This document shows positions 1 to 7,726 of a stretch of DNA of 64,000 nt, piece after piece. Source of the DNA: Nocardiopsis sp. FR4 (GTDB lineage: Bacteria > Actinomycetota > Actinomycetes > Streptosporangiales > Streptosporangiaceae); the NCBI RefSeq assembly GCF_009830945.1, contig NZ_VWVV01000033.1:18884-82883 (forward strand), read 5' to 3'. The notes beneath the pieces are model-generated. The model was given only the letters and a program-made list of their open reading frames with translations, had not been told where the DNA came from and did no database searches. A program made the translations under genes and the position numbers. Every line of letters begins with the position of its first letter. The first letter of the stretch is position 1.

Positions 1-504
1 ACCGGGACGCGCATGTTCGAGGTCAAGCTCAAGGGCGCCCGCGGGGTCACCGACAAGGTGCGGACCGCCCACGACGGCCCGGCCGACCGGCTCACCCCCG
101 CCACCCGCCGGTTCCTGGACGACGCCCTGCGCGCCTACGGCGTGGAGCCGCCGGACGCCCTGGTGGCGAGCGCGGTCAACGACTACCGCCGGACCACGGT
201 GGTGGACCTGTCCGGCGCGGAGCGGGTGACGGTGGACACCGACCTGGTCGGGTACCGCGACGGCTGGTCGGTACGGATGCGCCCGGACGTGGTGCTGCTG
301 GAGGTCAAGACCAGAGGCGGACTCACCGCGACCGAGCGCAGGCTGCACGAGTTCGGGGTCCGGGAGGCGGGGTTCACCAAGTACGGGGCGACCGTCGCCG
401 CCCTGGACCCGGACAGAAGAGGCAACCGGTGGCACCGGGCGATGGCCGCCTGCCTGGAGCCGCCGGAGCCCTGCCCCGCGGAGTCCGCCCGCCCCGGCAG
501 CTGA
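1..504 (+). CDS. VTC-domain protein (polyphosphate polymerase-like), 5' end cut by window
   Basis: The reading frame is open to the left edge, so the true start lies outside; the first ATG is at 13. VTC/CYTH-superfamily domains form a beta-barrel tunnel that binds triphosphate or polyphosphate through paired basic and acidic residues. Visible here are an E-x-K strand (FEVKLKG) at the start, an R-x-T-x-D strand (ERVTVDTDL) in the middle and a later E-x-K strand (LLEVKTRG), in the family order. The C-terminal tail is short and Pro/Ala-rich. In actinomycetes such genes often sit beside CotH or DUF4956 membrane genes, which would lie off-window. The family is fairly secure; enzymatic activity is not shown. 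Confidence 0.75.
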   Translation, partial: TGTRMFEVKLKGARGVTDKVRTAHDGPADRLTPATRRFLDDALRAYGVEPPDALVASAVNDYRRTTVVDLSGAERVTVDTDLVGYRDGWSVRMRPDVVLLEVKTRGGLTATERRLHEFGVREAGFTKYGATVAALDPDRRGNRWHRAMAACLEPPEPCPAESARPGS

Positions 505-826
505 CCGCCCCTCCCTCCACCGCTCTCAGGAGTGCGCTCCCCCAAACGGTGAACTCCGTTCCACGGGCATGGGGGCACCGGTTCAGGGGGAACCCGGGGC
601 GGCGCGCCGCCAATCCCGCGGCACGAATCGGTAGTGGCGCGCAAAGGATGCCGACCAGGGGTCCAATCCCCTGCACACCGGCTCTGACCTGTGCGATCGT
701 GGAGGGATCCGGTCCCTCAGGGCGGGTATCCGTCGGCGCCGAACGACACCGGAGCTCCCCTCCGCACGCCCGTGACACGCCCCGGATCCGCTCTGCGCGG
801 ACACTGCTCCGATCGGGGGGATTCTC
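505..826. other. Intergenic region, nothing recognised
   Basis: This is a 322-bp gap between the VTC gene and the SnoaL-like gene. I see no ORF with coding character, no clear terminator and no RNA gene. It should contain the promoter of the downstream gene, but no convincing -35/-10 pair stands out. Confidence 0.4.
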
Positions 827-1237
827 ATGGGAGCGGCAACCGACATCCAGAACGCGTACTTCGACGCGATCATGGCCGCTGACTTCGACCGTATCCGGGA
901 GATGTACCACCCGGACTACGAGTTCACCGACGAGGAGGGCGTCCGGCACGGCATCGAGGGCAGCCTGGCCAAGATCCGGGTCTACACCGACGCCTTCCCC
1001 GGCTTCACGTTCGAGAAGCACCGCCAGCTCGACCTGGGCGACGTGGCCCTCATGGAGGCGACCGTCAGGGGCGTGCACAGCAACGACCTGCGGGGCGTCC
1101 CGGCGACGGGCAGGCCGGTCGAGATGGCGTACTGCAACGTCATGGAGATCCGGGACGGCAGGATCTACCGCGAGCACGACTACAGCGACAACCTGTCCCT
1201 GATGCGCCAGCTCGGGGTCCTCGAAGGGGTCGGGTAG
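827..1237 (+). CDS. SnoaL-like / NTF2-fold ester cyclase-type protein
   Basis: 136 residues, the normal size for a single SnoaL-like (NTF2-fold) domain. The N-terminal helix pattern (YFDAIMAADFDRIREMYHPDYEF) and the later pattern of a conserved turn then GRPVEMAYCNVMEIRDGRIYREHDYSD fit the 'SnoaL-like polyketide cyclase / ester cyclase' group. Members cyclise or isomerise small aromatic or polyketide-like substrates, but most stand-alone actinomycete copies are uncharacterised. The ATG follows a GGGGG stretch that may serve as the ribosome site. No cluster partner is adjacent, so the substrate is unknown. Confidence 0.75.
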   Translation: MGAATDIQNAYFDAIMAADFDRIREMYHPDYEFTDEEGVRHGIEGSLAKIRVYTDAFPGFTFEKHRQLDLGDVALMEATVRGVHSNDLRGVPATGRPVEMAYCNVMEIRDGRIYREHDYSDNLSLMRQLGVLEGVG

Positions 1238-1851
1238 CGGGAACGGGGGCCGGCGCACAGGGCGTCTTCCCGGCGTGCCCGCCATCTCGTCGGCGCGGAA
1301 CCACGCGCGGCGGTACGGCGCCCTGCCGCCGGCGCCCGCGGCGGCACCGGCCCGGAGCCGAGCGGGCATCCGCACGGGGCACGGCCGGGGAACCGGTGTC
1401 CGCCCTGCTCCCGGGTGCGCCGGACACTCCGGGAGAGCTAGGCAAAACCCGGCGTAATCCCAGGTCAAGGTTTCACGTGAAACCTCGCCCCCTGCATCCG
1501 GAGCGTCCGGGCCAGCCGCCCGGGACGTCTGCCGCACCACCGCGTCCGAAACAGGTGACCGGGAAACCGGTGACTCCAAAGACAAAGAATGTGAAAGGTG
1601 ATGAAGGGCGGCACACCCGGACGACGATTTGAGCTACTCCGCGGTTTCGGCGTTCTTGGCAGCCAGCACGAATACCCTGATCAGAAGGGCTGGCACCGCC
1701 GGTTCCCACCCGGGTATGCGGATGTCCCGCGCGCGGCGACCCTTTCCGTCGGAGCGCTCCGGAGAGAAGGGTCCTCCGTGCACTGTCCGAGCGGAAATGG
1801 TGAAGTCCCGCTCCGACACGGCGTGGGGTATAGCGAGAAAAGGAATTACAC
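1238..1851. other. Leader region of the graspetide operon, with hairpin
   Basis: This 614-bp gap has no credible gene. It ends in the RiPP precursor start, preceded by AAAAGGA at a suitable distance. At 1738-1773 arms GACCCTT and AAGGGTC enclose the palindrome GGAGCGCTCC (1751-1760), a strong hairpin about 80 bp before the precursor ATG. It could act in the leader mRNA or terminate read-through. A promoter probably lies between it and the start, around the TATAGCG stretch at about 1830, but this is not certain. Confidence 0.45.
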
Positions 1852-2205
1852 ATGCCCCCCAACAACACCTCCGCGCTTCTGGAGTCACCTGACGGTGAGT
1901 CCAGGGCGACCATCGGCAGGACCGGCGACGCCTTCCCCCTGGACCCTTCCGCGGCCGTCTTCGCGTCCAGCGACGAGGCCCCGACCCCGGTCCGCCCGTG
2001 GGGTCTGCGGCGCGCGGTCACTCCGAAGCTGCGCCCGGAGGTGGCCGAGGCGGTCGGCCGTTTCGTCTACGACCCCGTGACCCAGCGGGGAACCGACCGC
2101 GTCACCGGAGCACCGGCGGTCGGCAAGCGCTCCAGCGGCACCAAGGAGACCACCGGCGATCCCGACGGAAGCCGCCCGACCGCCGAGGAGACCACCACCG
2201 ACTGA
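1852..2205 (+). CDS. ATP-grasp-modified RiPP precursor (graspetide, fuscimiditide-like family)
   Basis: 117-residue precursor peptide. It carries the two leader motifs I know from putative ATP-grasp RiPP targets (SAV_5884 type): PWGLRR at residues 49-54 and YDPVTQ at 73-78, the former presumably recognised by the ligase. The C-terminal 21 residues (97-117) are built almost only of Thr, Glu, Asp, Gly and Ser, ending EETTTD, as expected for a core in which Thr hydroxyls are esterified to Asp/Glu side chains. Asp105-Gly106 inside the core is the natural candidate for methylation and aspartimide formation. The stop overlaps the ligase ATG by one base (TGATG). Class assignment is strong; exact crosslinks are inference. 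Confidence 0.9.
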   Translation: MPPNNTSALLESPDGESRATIGRTGDAFPLDPSAAVFASSDEAPTPVRPWGLRRAVTPKLRPEVAEAVGRFVYDPVTQRGTDRVTGAPAVGKRSSGTKETTGDPDGSRPTAEETTTD

Positions 2206-3182
2206 TGGCCTCCCCCACCGTACGAAAGGCGGTGCTCATCCTCACCGGCACCGAGGACGGCACCGCCGACCCCGTGGTCCACCACCTGTCGGAGCGCGGT
2301 GTGCCGGTCGTGCGCATGGACCCCGGGGACTTCCCCGCCTCCATGACCGTCGAAGCCGCCTTCGACGGGCGCTGGGAGGGGACGGTCCGCGACGCCTTTC
2401 GCGGAGTGGACCTGGGCTCGGTGCGCGGCGTCTACTACCGGCGCCCCTCACAGTTCACGTTGGCCGAAGGCATGTCCGGCCCCGAACAACGGTGGGCCTA
2501 CCGGGAGGCCCGCATGGGGTTCGGCGGGGTCCTGCTGGCGCTGGACTGCCCGTGGATCAACCGGCCCTCGCGCATGAGCGCGGCCGAGTACAAACCCGTC
2601 CAGCTCGCGACGGCGGCCGGGGTCGGTCTGAGGGTGCCGCGCACGATCATCACGAACGTGCCCGACCACGCCGCGGACTGGGCCGCCGCGACCCCCGGAC
2701 CCGTCGTGTACAAGCCGGTCGGCGGCGCCCTGCACGTCGAACAGGGGCGCACCCGCGTCGTCTACGCCAACGCGGTCACGGCCGTCGAGGAACTCCGCGA
2801 CCCCACCGTGGGCCTGACCGCCCACTGCTTCCAGGAGTGGGTGGACAAGGCCTTCGAGGTGCGCCTGACGATCGTGGGCCGGGCTCTGTTCCCCGTGGCG
2901 ATCCACGCCCGCTCCCAGGCAGCCCGCGTCGACTGGCGCAGCGACTACGCCGCCCACCGGTACGAGGTCGTCGAGGTCCCCGAGGGCGTCCGCTCCGGCC
3001 TGGAGCGCTACATGCGCTCCTTCGGGCTCGTCTACGGCGCCGCCGACTTCGTGGTCTCACCCGACGGGAGCTGGACCCTGCTGGAGGTCAACCCCAACGG
3101 CGAATGGGGATGGCTGGCGGACCGCTGCGACCTGCCCATCGGACAGGCCATCGCCGCGCTACTGGAGAAAGGCCAGATGTGA
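2205..3182 (+). CDS. ATP-grasp ribosomal peptide maturase (graspetide macrocyclase)
   Basis: 325 residues, the usual size of the MvdD/SAV_5884-type ligases. The enzyme uses ATP to activate Asp/Glu side chains of the precursor and joins them to Thr/Ser hydroxyls (omega-esters). Visible features are an N-terminal Rossmann-like start (KAVLILTGTEDGTADPVV), the YYRRPSQF strand, the central INRPSRMSAAEYKP segment, the nucleotide lysine in VVYKPVGG, the FQEWVDKAFEVRLTIVG strand and the metal-binding end WTLLEVNPNGEWGW. The start is fixed by the TGATG overlap with the precursor; longer in-frame starts run through the precursor gene. The stop overlaps the methyltransferase GTG (GTGA), so the three genes are translationally coupled. 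Confidence 0.92.
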   Translation: MASPTVRKAVLILTGTEDGTADPVVHHLSERGVPVVRMDPGDFPASMTVEAAFDGRWEGTVRDAFRGVDLGSVRGVYYRRPSQFTLAEGMSGPEQRWAYREARMGFGGVLLALDCPWINRPSRMSAAEYKPVQLATAAGVGLRVPRTIITNVPDHAADWAAATPGPVVYKPVGGALHVEQGRTRVVYANAVTAVEELRDPTVGLTAHCFQEWVDKAFEVRLTIVGRALFPVAIHARSQAARVDWRSDYAAHRYEVVEVPEGVRSGLERYMRSFGLVYGAADFVVSPDGSWTLLEVNPNGEWGWLADRCDLPIGQAIAALLEKGQM

Positions 3183-4357
3183 CCCGAGCTGTTCGCGAAC
3201 TCTCGTCCGGGCTCACCGCCCGCCTGGTCGAGGAGGGGGCACTGGCGTCCGGCGGTCCTCTCACCGAGGCGTTCCGGCGCGTGGACCGGGGTGTGTTCGT
3301 CCCGGCCTTCGCCCTGCACGAGCACACCGCCCGGGGTGTGCGCTACCGGCTCGTGCGCGGCGACGACCCCGGCCAGGGGGAGGAATGGGCCCGCCACGTC
3401 TACGCCGACGAGACGCTGATCATCGAGATCGCCGGGAAACCGGTCGTCGACGCCCTGCCCGGGGGCACGGGCACGGGGCGGTGGACCAGCTCCTCCACCA
3501 TGCCCAGCCTCATGGCGTGGATGCTCCACCAGCTCGACCTGGACGACGAACCGCGTGTCCTGGAGATCGGGGTCGGCTCGGGGTACAACGCGGCGATCCT
3601 GTGCGAGGTGCTGGGATCGGACCGGGTGACGAGCGTCGACATCTCGCCGCGGCTGGCCCGCGACGCCACCCGACGCCTCTTCTCCCTGGGCTACACCCCC
3701 GTCGTGGCCTCCTACGACGGCCACGGGGGCTTTCCCGACCACGCCCCCTACGACCGGATCGTCAGCACCACGGCCTTCACCCACGTGCCGCCGGACTGGA
3801 TCGCGCAGGTGGATCCCGGCGGGAGCATCCTGGTCAACATCGCGGGAGGCACCGGAGGCGCCATGCTCAAGCTCCGCGTACACGGGGACCGCACCGCCCG
3901 GGGGCGCTTCGTGCCGCGGTGGGCGGGGTTCATGCCCGCTCGCAGCAGCACCCCCCGTCGGCGCGTCAGCGTGGACGGTGAGGGAGAGCGCGGTACCACC
4001 GCGCTGGACCCCGCGACCGTGCGGGGGGAACCGGCGATGGCGTTCCTGGCCCAACTGGCCACGACGGACGCCGACACCGTTCTCAGGACGGCTGACACCG
4101 GGGCGGACTTCCTGTTCATGGAGGGTGCTGACGGTGCCTGGGCCGAGATCGACATGGACGCGGTCAACGGCCGCCACGCCGTGGTCCAGGGCGGTCCGCG
4201 CCGTCTGTGGCACCAGGTGGAGGAGGCGCACCGCTGGTGGCTGGCCAACGACCGGCCGGACTGGAGCGCCTTCGGCGCCACCGTCACGCCCGAGGGCCAG
4301 CACGTGTGGTTCGCCTCCCCGGAGAGCGGTCCGCGCTGGCCGCTGCCCTGCCCGTGA
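3179..4357 (+). CDS. PIMT-type methyltransferase of the graspetide system
   Basis: 392 residues: an N-terminal L-isoaspartyl O-methyltransferase (PIMT) fold plus a C-terminal extension of about 170 residues seen in the ATP-grasp-associated subfamily. SAM motif I is VLEIGVGSGYNAAIL near residues 126-140; the SSTMPSLMAWML segment before it is the PIMT substrate-site region. In characterised relatives the enzyme methylates a core Asp of the ester-crosslinked peptide, which then closes to a stable aspartimide. The GTG start overlaps the ligase stop by 4 bp (GTGA). The dedicated operon position argues for peptide tailoring rather than general protein repair. A paralogue lies at 29893-31053. Confidence 0.9.
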   Translation: MTRAVRELSSGLTARLVEEGALASGGPLTEAFRRVDRGVFVPAFALHEHTARGVRYRLVRGDDPGQGEEWARHVYADETLIIEIAGKPVVDALPGGTGTGRWTSSSTMPSLMAWMLHQLDLDDEPRVLEIGVGSGYNAAILCEVLGSDRVTSVDISPRLARDATRRLFSLGYTPVVASYDGHGGFPDHAPYDRIVSTTAFTHVPPDWIAQVDPGGSILVNIAGGTGGAMLKLRVHGDRTARGRFVPRWAGFMPARSSTPRRRVSVDGEGERGTTALDPATVRGEPAMAFLAQLATTDADTVLRTADTGADFLFMEGADGAWAEIDMDAVNGRHAVVQGGPRRLWHQVEEAHRWWLANDRPDWSAFGATVTPEGQHVWFASPESGPRWPLPCP

Positions 4358-4425
4358 CGACCGATCGCGGGTCGGGGCCTCATGCTCCCCCTCGCCGACC
4401 ACGACGGCCCCCGGGGCCGCCTCCG

Positions 4426-4983
4426 CTACCGCGTGTTCCGTGGACGCCCGCCCGCCCCCGGGCCCCGTGGGGAACGGGGTGACGTGGTGCGGTCGAGCAC
4501 GGCGCGCACGGTCAGGGGTTCACCGGCCGAGCCGCTCCAGTCCCAGTAGGCGCAGAGGGCGTCGAGCAGGCGCAATCCGTTGCCCGTGGGGCTGAGGGGG
4601 TTGGTGGAGGCCTCCATCCGGGGGACGGGGATGAACGGTCCGGGCCGGGGGCCGTTGTCGGTGACCGAGAGGGTGTAGGTGGCCGGGCGGCGGTACAGGA
4701 CCACCTGGACGGTGCCGCCAGGGTCGCCGGAGCGCGTGTGCTCGAGCGCGTTGGTGACCAGGATGCTCACCGCCAGGACGAGGTCGTGCGAGTTGCGGGC
4801 GGTGTCCCGGGCGTTGGGCCGTGCCCAGGTGCGGGCGAGGGCGACGTGTCCGGGATCGGGGCCCAGGACGATGCCGCAGCGGTCGGGGGCGGCGAAGCGC
4901 AGCCGCCAGGGCGGCGCGACGGTGGCGGACCGGCGGCCGGGCGCGGCGGCCGGTCCGGAGCGGGCCGGAGTAGTCTCGTTCAT
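4426..4983 (-). CDS. ATP-binding regulatory protein (RsbW/HATPase-like)
   Basis: 185 residues with a single GHKL ATPase domain of the anti-sigma/serine-kinase (RsbW) type common in actinomycetes. The N box is SILVTNALEHT, the G1 box TDNGPRPG and the G2 box GNGLRLLDAL. I chose the ATG at 4983; a longer frame to 5301 exists but its extra part is low-complexity and crosses the promoter region of the divergent HTH gene. Such proteins sit beside HTH/DUF5753 and DUF397 genes, as here, in Scr1-like regulatory clusters. Partner and target are unknown. Confidence 0.75.
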   Translation of the reverse strand: MNETTPARSGPAAAPGRRSATVAPPWRLRFAAPDRCGIVLGPDPGHVALARTWARPNARDTARNSHDLVLAVSILVTNALEHTRSGDPGGTVQVVLYRRPATYTLSVTDNGPRPGPFIPVPRMEASTNPLSPTGNGLRLLDALCAYWDWSGSAGEPLTVRAVLDRTTSPRSPRGPGAGGRPRNTR

Positions 4984-5215
4984 GTTCGTGCCTGTGTCGT
5001 GAGAAGCCGGGCGTGGACCGTGCCCCGGGGCCGTGAGCGCGTCCGCCGGGGCATTGTGCTGCTCAGGCCGAAAAGGTCGAATCGGACTGCCGCAGCGAGT
5101 TCCCTGTGTGGACCTTCGCACCTGCGGATACGCCGGGGAAAGGGGTTGTACGAGATGGCCGCGAACTGGTCGATTCCGTATAGGCGCGTATGTGCTCGAT
5201 GACAAGCTGTACGCC

Positions 5216-6022
5216 ATGGACGAGCCCCAGAAACAGGAGTGGATCAAATTCGGCCTGCACCTGAAGCGACTGCGCACCAGGCAGGGCCTTTCACTCAACA
5301 AGCTCGCGGCGAGAACCGAGTGGTCCGCGACCTATCTGGGGAAACTGGAGAACGCGAGGCGGGCCCCAAACCCGGACGTTGTGCGGGACCTGGACCGGGA
5401 ACTGCGTACAAACGGCGCCCTGCTCCGGGCCTGGAGCGACGTGGTCCGAGCCCAGTCGGCACTCGACTGGTACGAGCAGTCGCGGGGATATGAGAAACGG
5501 GCCCATGAGATCCGTTTCTTCCACCCCCTGGTGGTTCCGGGGTTCTTCCAGACAGCCGACTACGCCCGGGTCATCGTCACGCACACCGTGCCCACCGCCT
5601 CCGAGAAGCGCATCCAGAAGGTCATCCGGACGCGCGCGTCCTGGCGCGCGGACCTGGACACGGACGAAGGCCTCGTGCTCAACGTGATCGTGACCGAACT
5701 GGCCCTCACCAGGCCGGTCACCTCCGAGGTCATGCGGGAACAGTTGGACCGTCTGATCCAGGAAGCCGAGAAGCCCACGATCACCCTCCAGGTACTTCCC
5801 TCGGGGATCAGCGATCTGGCCTGGCTCAGCGGAGCCTTCAGATTGGTATACATCGAAGGTGAGCAGCCCCTCCTGTGCGCGGAGCACGCCGTTGGGGAGT
5901 ACCTCACGGACGAGGAGCAGGAAACCCGGAAGTTGGAGACCGTGTTCAGCAATCTCCAGGCGTGGGCGCTTCCCCCTGACGTCTCGGCGAGGAAGCTGGA
6001 AGAGATGAGGCGGGCACTGTGA
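5216..6022 (+). CDS. HTH regulator with DUF5753 domain (Scr1 family)
   Basis: 268 residues: an N-terminal XRE-type helix-turn-helix (LKRLRTRQGLSLNKLAART... YLGKLENARRAP, residues about 14-45) followed by a DUF5753 ligand or effector domain with the conserved FFHPLVVPGFFQTADYAR and later TLQVLPSG...GAFRLVY segments. These proteins pair with small DUF397 proteins in Streptomyces-type development or secondary-metabolism switches and are often annotated Scr1-family antitoxin-like regulators. The stop overlaps the next GTG by 3 bases, so regulator and DUF397 protein are co-translated. Start is the ATG at 5216; upstream in-frame codons lack family similarity. Confidence 0.85.
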   Translation: MDEPQKQEWIKFGLHLKRLRTRQGLSLNKLAARTEWSATYLGKLENARRAPNPDVVRDLDRELRTNGALLRAWSDVVRAQSALDWYEQSRGYEKRAHEIRFFHPLVVPGFFQTADYARVIVTHTVPTASEKRIQKVIRTRASWRADLDTDEGLVLNVIVTELALTRPVTSEVMREQLDRLIQEAEKPTITLQVLPSGISDLAWLSGAFRLVYIEGEQPLLCAEHAVGEYLTDEEQETRKLETVFSNLQAWALPPDVSARKLEEMRRAL

Positions 6023-6192
6023 ACGGCTGGCACAAGTCGAGCTACAGCTCCACCGGTGAGAGCTGCGTGGAGGTCAACGAGACCCCCGAGGCGGTCCTCG
6101 TGCGGGACACCCAGAACCGGGACCTGGGCCATCTGTCATTTCCCGGCACCGAGTGGACGGCCCTCGTCCGCTCCACCACGGACCACCGCTGA
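6019..6192 (+). CDS. DUF397 small protein
   Basis: 57 residues, the typical length of DUF397. The signature W-x-K-S-S-Y-S...C-V-E-V (NGWHKSSYSSTGESCVEV) and the later V-R-D-T...FPGTEWTALV are all present. DUF397 proteins interact with the neighbouring HTH/DUF5753 regulator and are thought to modulate it. The GTG start sits inside the end of that gene (overlap 6019-6022), making a two-gene operon. It is too short for simple ORF calling but has strong family evidence. Confidence 0.88.
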   Translation: MNGWHKSSYSSTGESCVEVNETPEAVLVRDTQNRDLGHLSFPGTEWTALVRSTTDHR

Positions 6193-6277
6193 CCGGGAAA
6201 CCACGGGGTGGCGTTCCGGCAGGGGCGCCGCCCCGCCGCCATGGGCGAGGACCCTCCGCGTTCGGCCTCTGTGGTCC

Positions 6278-6515
6278 TCAGAGCAGCTTCTTAAGCTCCT
6301 CCGGTCCCATGCCGAGACCCTCCAGAATCGACTTGACCGTGATCCTCTTCAGGTCACGACTGCCGTGTGTGGGGATGACCGCCTGACGGCCGTCCGGGTG
6401 CAGCAGGACGACGTGGCTTCCCTTGCCGCGTTTCGCCTGTGCAACGAACCCGACCTTTTCCAGGGCCCGGACAAGCCGGGCCAGTCACCGCCGGGTAGTG
6501 CGACAGAGGAGGCAT
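6278..6515 (-). pseudogene. hicA-like toxin gene, frameshifted
   Basis: Reading leftward, the body encodes a HicA-type mRNA interferase: LARLVRALEKVGFV, then GKGSHVVLLHPDGRQAVIPTHG with the catalytic-type His, then DLKRITVKSILEGLGM, ending at TGA 6278-6280. The expected ATG (6513-6515, MPPLSHYPAVTG) overlaps the hicB stop but is in another frame; the body frame meets a stop just upstream. The span is 238 bp, not a multiple of three. One indel near 6478-6490, in a run of Gs and Cs, restores a normal HicA of about 79 residues. It is either a decayed toxin or a sequencing error. Confidence 0.6.
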
Positions 6516-6718
6516 CAGGCCACCTCCACGGCGAGTTCGTCCGGAACTCCGGTGACCTCGATGAGCGCGGCCAGAGCCGCTCTCAGATCGTCCACTGCCT
6601 CCTCTCTGGTCTCCCCCTCACCGACTGCGATGGACCCCGGGCGCAGGCTGGCCGAGGCACAGAATCCGCCTTCCGGATCCTCCTCGAACGTGTAGTGCAC
6701 GGTTACGACACGGCTCAC
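6515..6718 (-). CDS. HicB-family antitoxin-like protein
   Basis: 67 residues matching the HicB partial RNase H fold: HYTFEEDPEGGFCASASLRPGSIAVGEGETREEAVDDLRAALAALIE, with the acidic-rich first strand and the G-x-T-x-x-E-A helix. In type II HicAB modules HicB neutralises HicA, and longer HicB proteins also carry a DNA-binding tail; this short form lacks one. The GTG at 6716-6718 fits the family start; the longer open frame upstream has no similarity. Its stop overlaps the ATG of the (frameshifted) hicA, the normal coupled arrangement with antitoxin first. Confidence 0.75.
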   Translation of the reverse strand: MSRVVTVHYTFEEDPEGGFCASASLRPGSIAVGEGETREEAVDDLRAALAALIEVTGVPDELAVEVA

Positions 6719-7210
6719 GAAAGGTCCTGCCTCTCCGGTGCAGAACGGAACACGATCCGGCGTCCGTGGCCATGCGGGCATCGCGCTGGCAGTGCGACAG
6801 CGTCGCGAACGCCTCCAGCAAGGGTTCCCCAGGCGTGGACATGAACCACATGGCAGCGCCGGGCAGTGAGACCGCAGGGAAGGAAGCCGACGTTGGGCGA
6901 AGCAGACCAGCGCACAGGCAAAACAGGGGAAACTACGCACCCAGCAGGCATCGCAAAATAATCAATTCCGACATCAGGGATTGTTTGGGCAGCACCCACA
7001 GAAACAGCCAACCCCTTTTTCACGGCCCCTGAACTGGGAAGACGTACCCCGGTCGCACTTTTTTCTCCCGCTCCCCAGAAAACGGCTCTACCTCGAACAC
7101 CCATGCCCTAATCTGGCTGCGTCCACACAACTGCATCCACACAATGACCCCGCGACGGTAGGTGCCGTCCGGGGCCGTGGCCAGCAACTCAACCACTTAA
7201 GAGACAAGGA
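6719..7210. other. Intergenic region, lower G+C
   Basis: This stretch of about 490 bp separates the hicBA operon from the next gene pair and is visibly less G+C-rich (for example around 6940-7030). I find no ORF with homology. It should carry the leftward hicBA promoter near 6720-6800 and the rightward promoter near 7100-7200, but neither is clear enough to place. Confidence 0.35.
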
Positions 7211-7726
7211 TTGCCAGCGTGCGCCAGTTTAGCGCTGCCCTTCTCAGCCGTTCCCTCGGCCCGGTACTCGCCTTCTTCTCCGCCCCCCTGCGGACGCCAC
7301 TCGGCCGTGGCCGGTCGCCGACGCCGCTCCGCCCGCGTCCGCCGCTACGCCTCCTCGATCCCCCCGGCCGCCGCGCCCGCCAGGGTCGCCGCGCCGCCCC
7401 TGGCCCCGCCGTCGCGGGCCCTTCCGGCCGAGGAGGTCGCCCTGGTCCGCCCCTACTACGCCGACCACGAGCGCCTTCGCGCGGCCGAGAGCCCGGTTCC
7501 GGCGCACCGGCGCCCCGAACCCGACGAGGTACAGCGCGCGTTCGCCCAGGTGCAGGAACGCGCCGCCGCCATCGTCCGCCAGTGGTCGGAGAACCCGGAG
7601 GGCGACCTCCTCTCCGGCCCCGCACCCCGGTTCGGCGTCGTCCGGGCCCGGCCCGGCGAGTGGGACGAGCTGGCCGGTCTGACCCGGACCTGGCTCAGCC
7701 AGCGGCGAGGGGAGGTCCCAGCATGA
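7211..7726 (+). CDS. Uncharacterised actinomycete protein, likely frameshifted N-terminus
   Basis: The C-terminal two-thirds (EEVALVRPYYADHERLR... through RARPGEWDELAGLTRTWL) resembles small actinomycete proteins encoded directly before a GHKL ATPase, which follows here with a TGA/ATG overlap. The open frame starts with a poor TTG at 7211. The better start is GTG 7219, which has AAGGA 8 bases upstream and encodes a plausible N-terminus (MRQFSAALLSRSLGPVLAFF), but it is in another frame. A one-base indel in the C-run near 7284-7290 would join the two. Function is unknown; treat the start as unresolved. Confidence 0.45.
   Translation: MPACASLALPFSAVPSARYSPSSPPPCGRHSAVAGRRRRSARVRRYASSIPPAAAPARVAAPPLAPPSRALPAEEVALVRPYYADHERLRAAESPVPAHRRPEPDEVQRAFAQVQERAAAIVRQWSENPEGDLLSGPAPRFGVVRARPGEWDELAGLTRTWLSQRRGEVPA

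Noticed and set aside
2492..3178. Methyltransferase frame extended upstream of 3179
   Set aside because: The extension overlaps the ATP-grasp gene completely and is arginine/glycine-rich nonsense; the GTGA overlap gives the real start.
6766..7032. 88-codon plus-strand ORF after hicBA
   Set aside because: Codon use and composition look non-coding and no motif is present; it covers the probable hicBA promoter.
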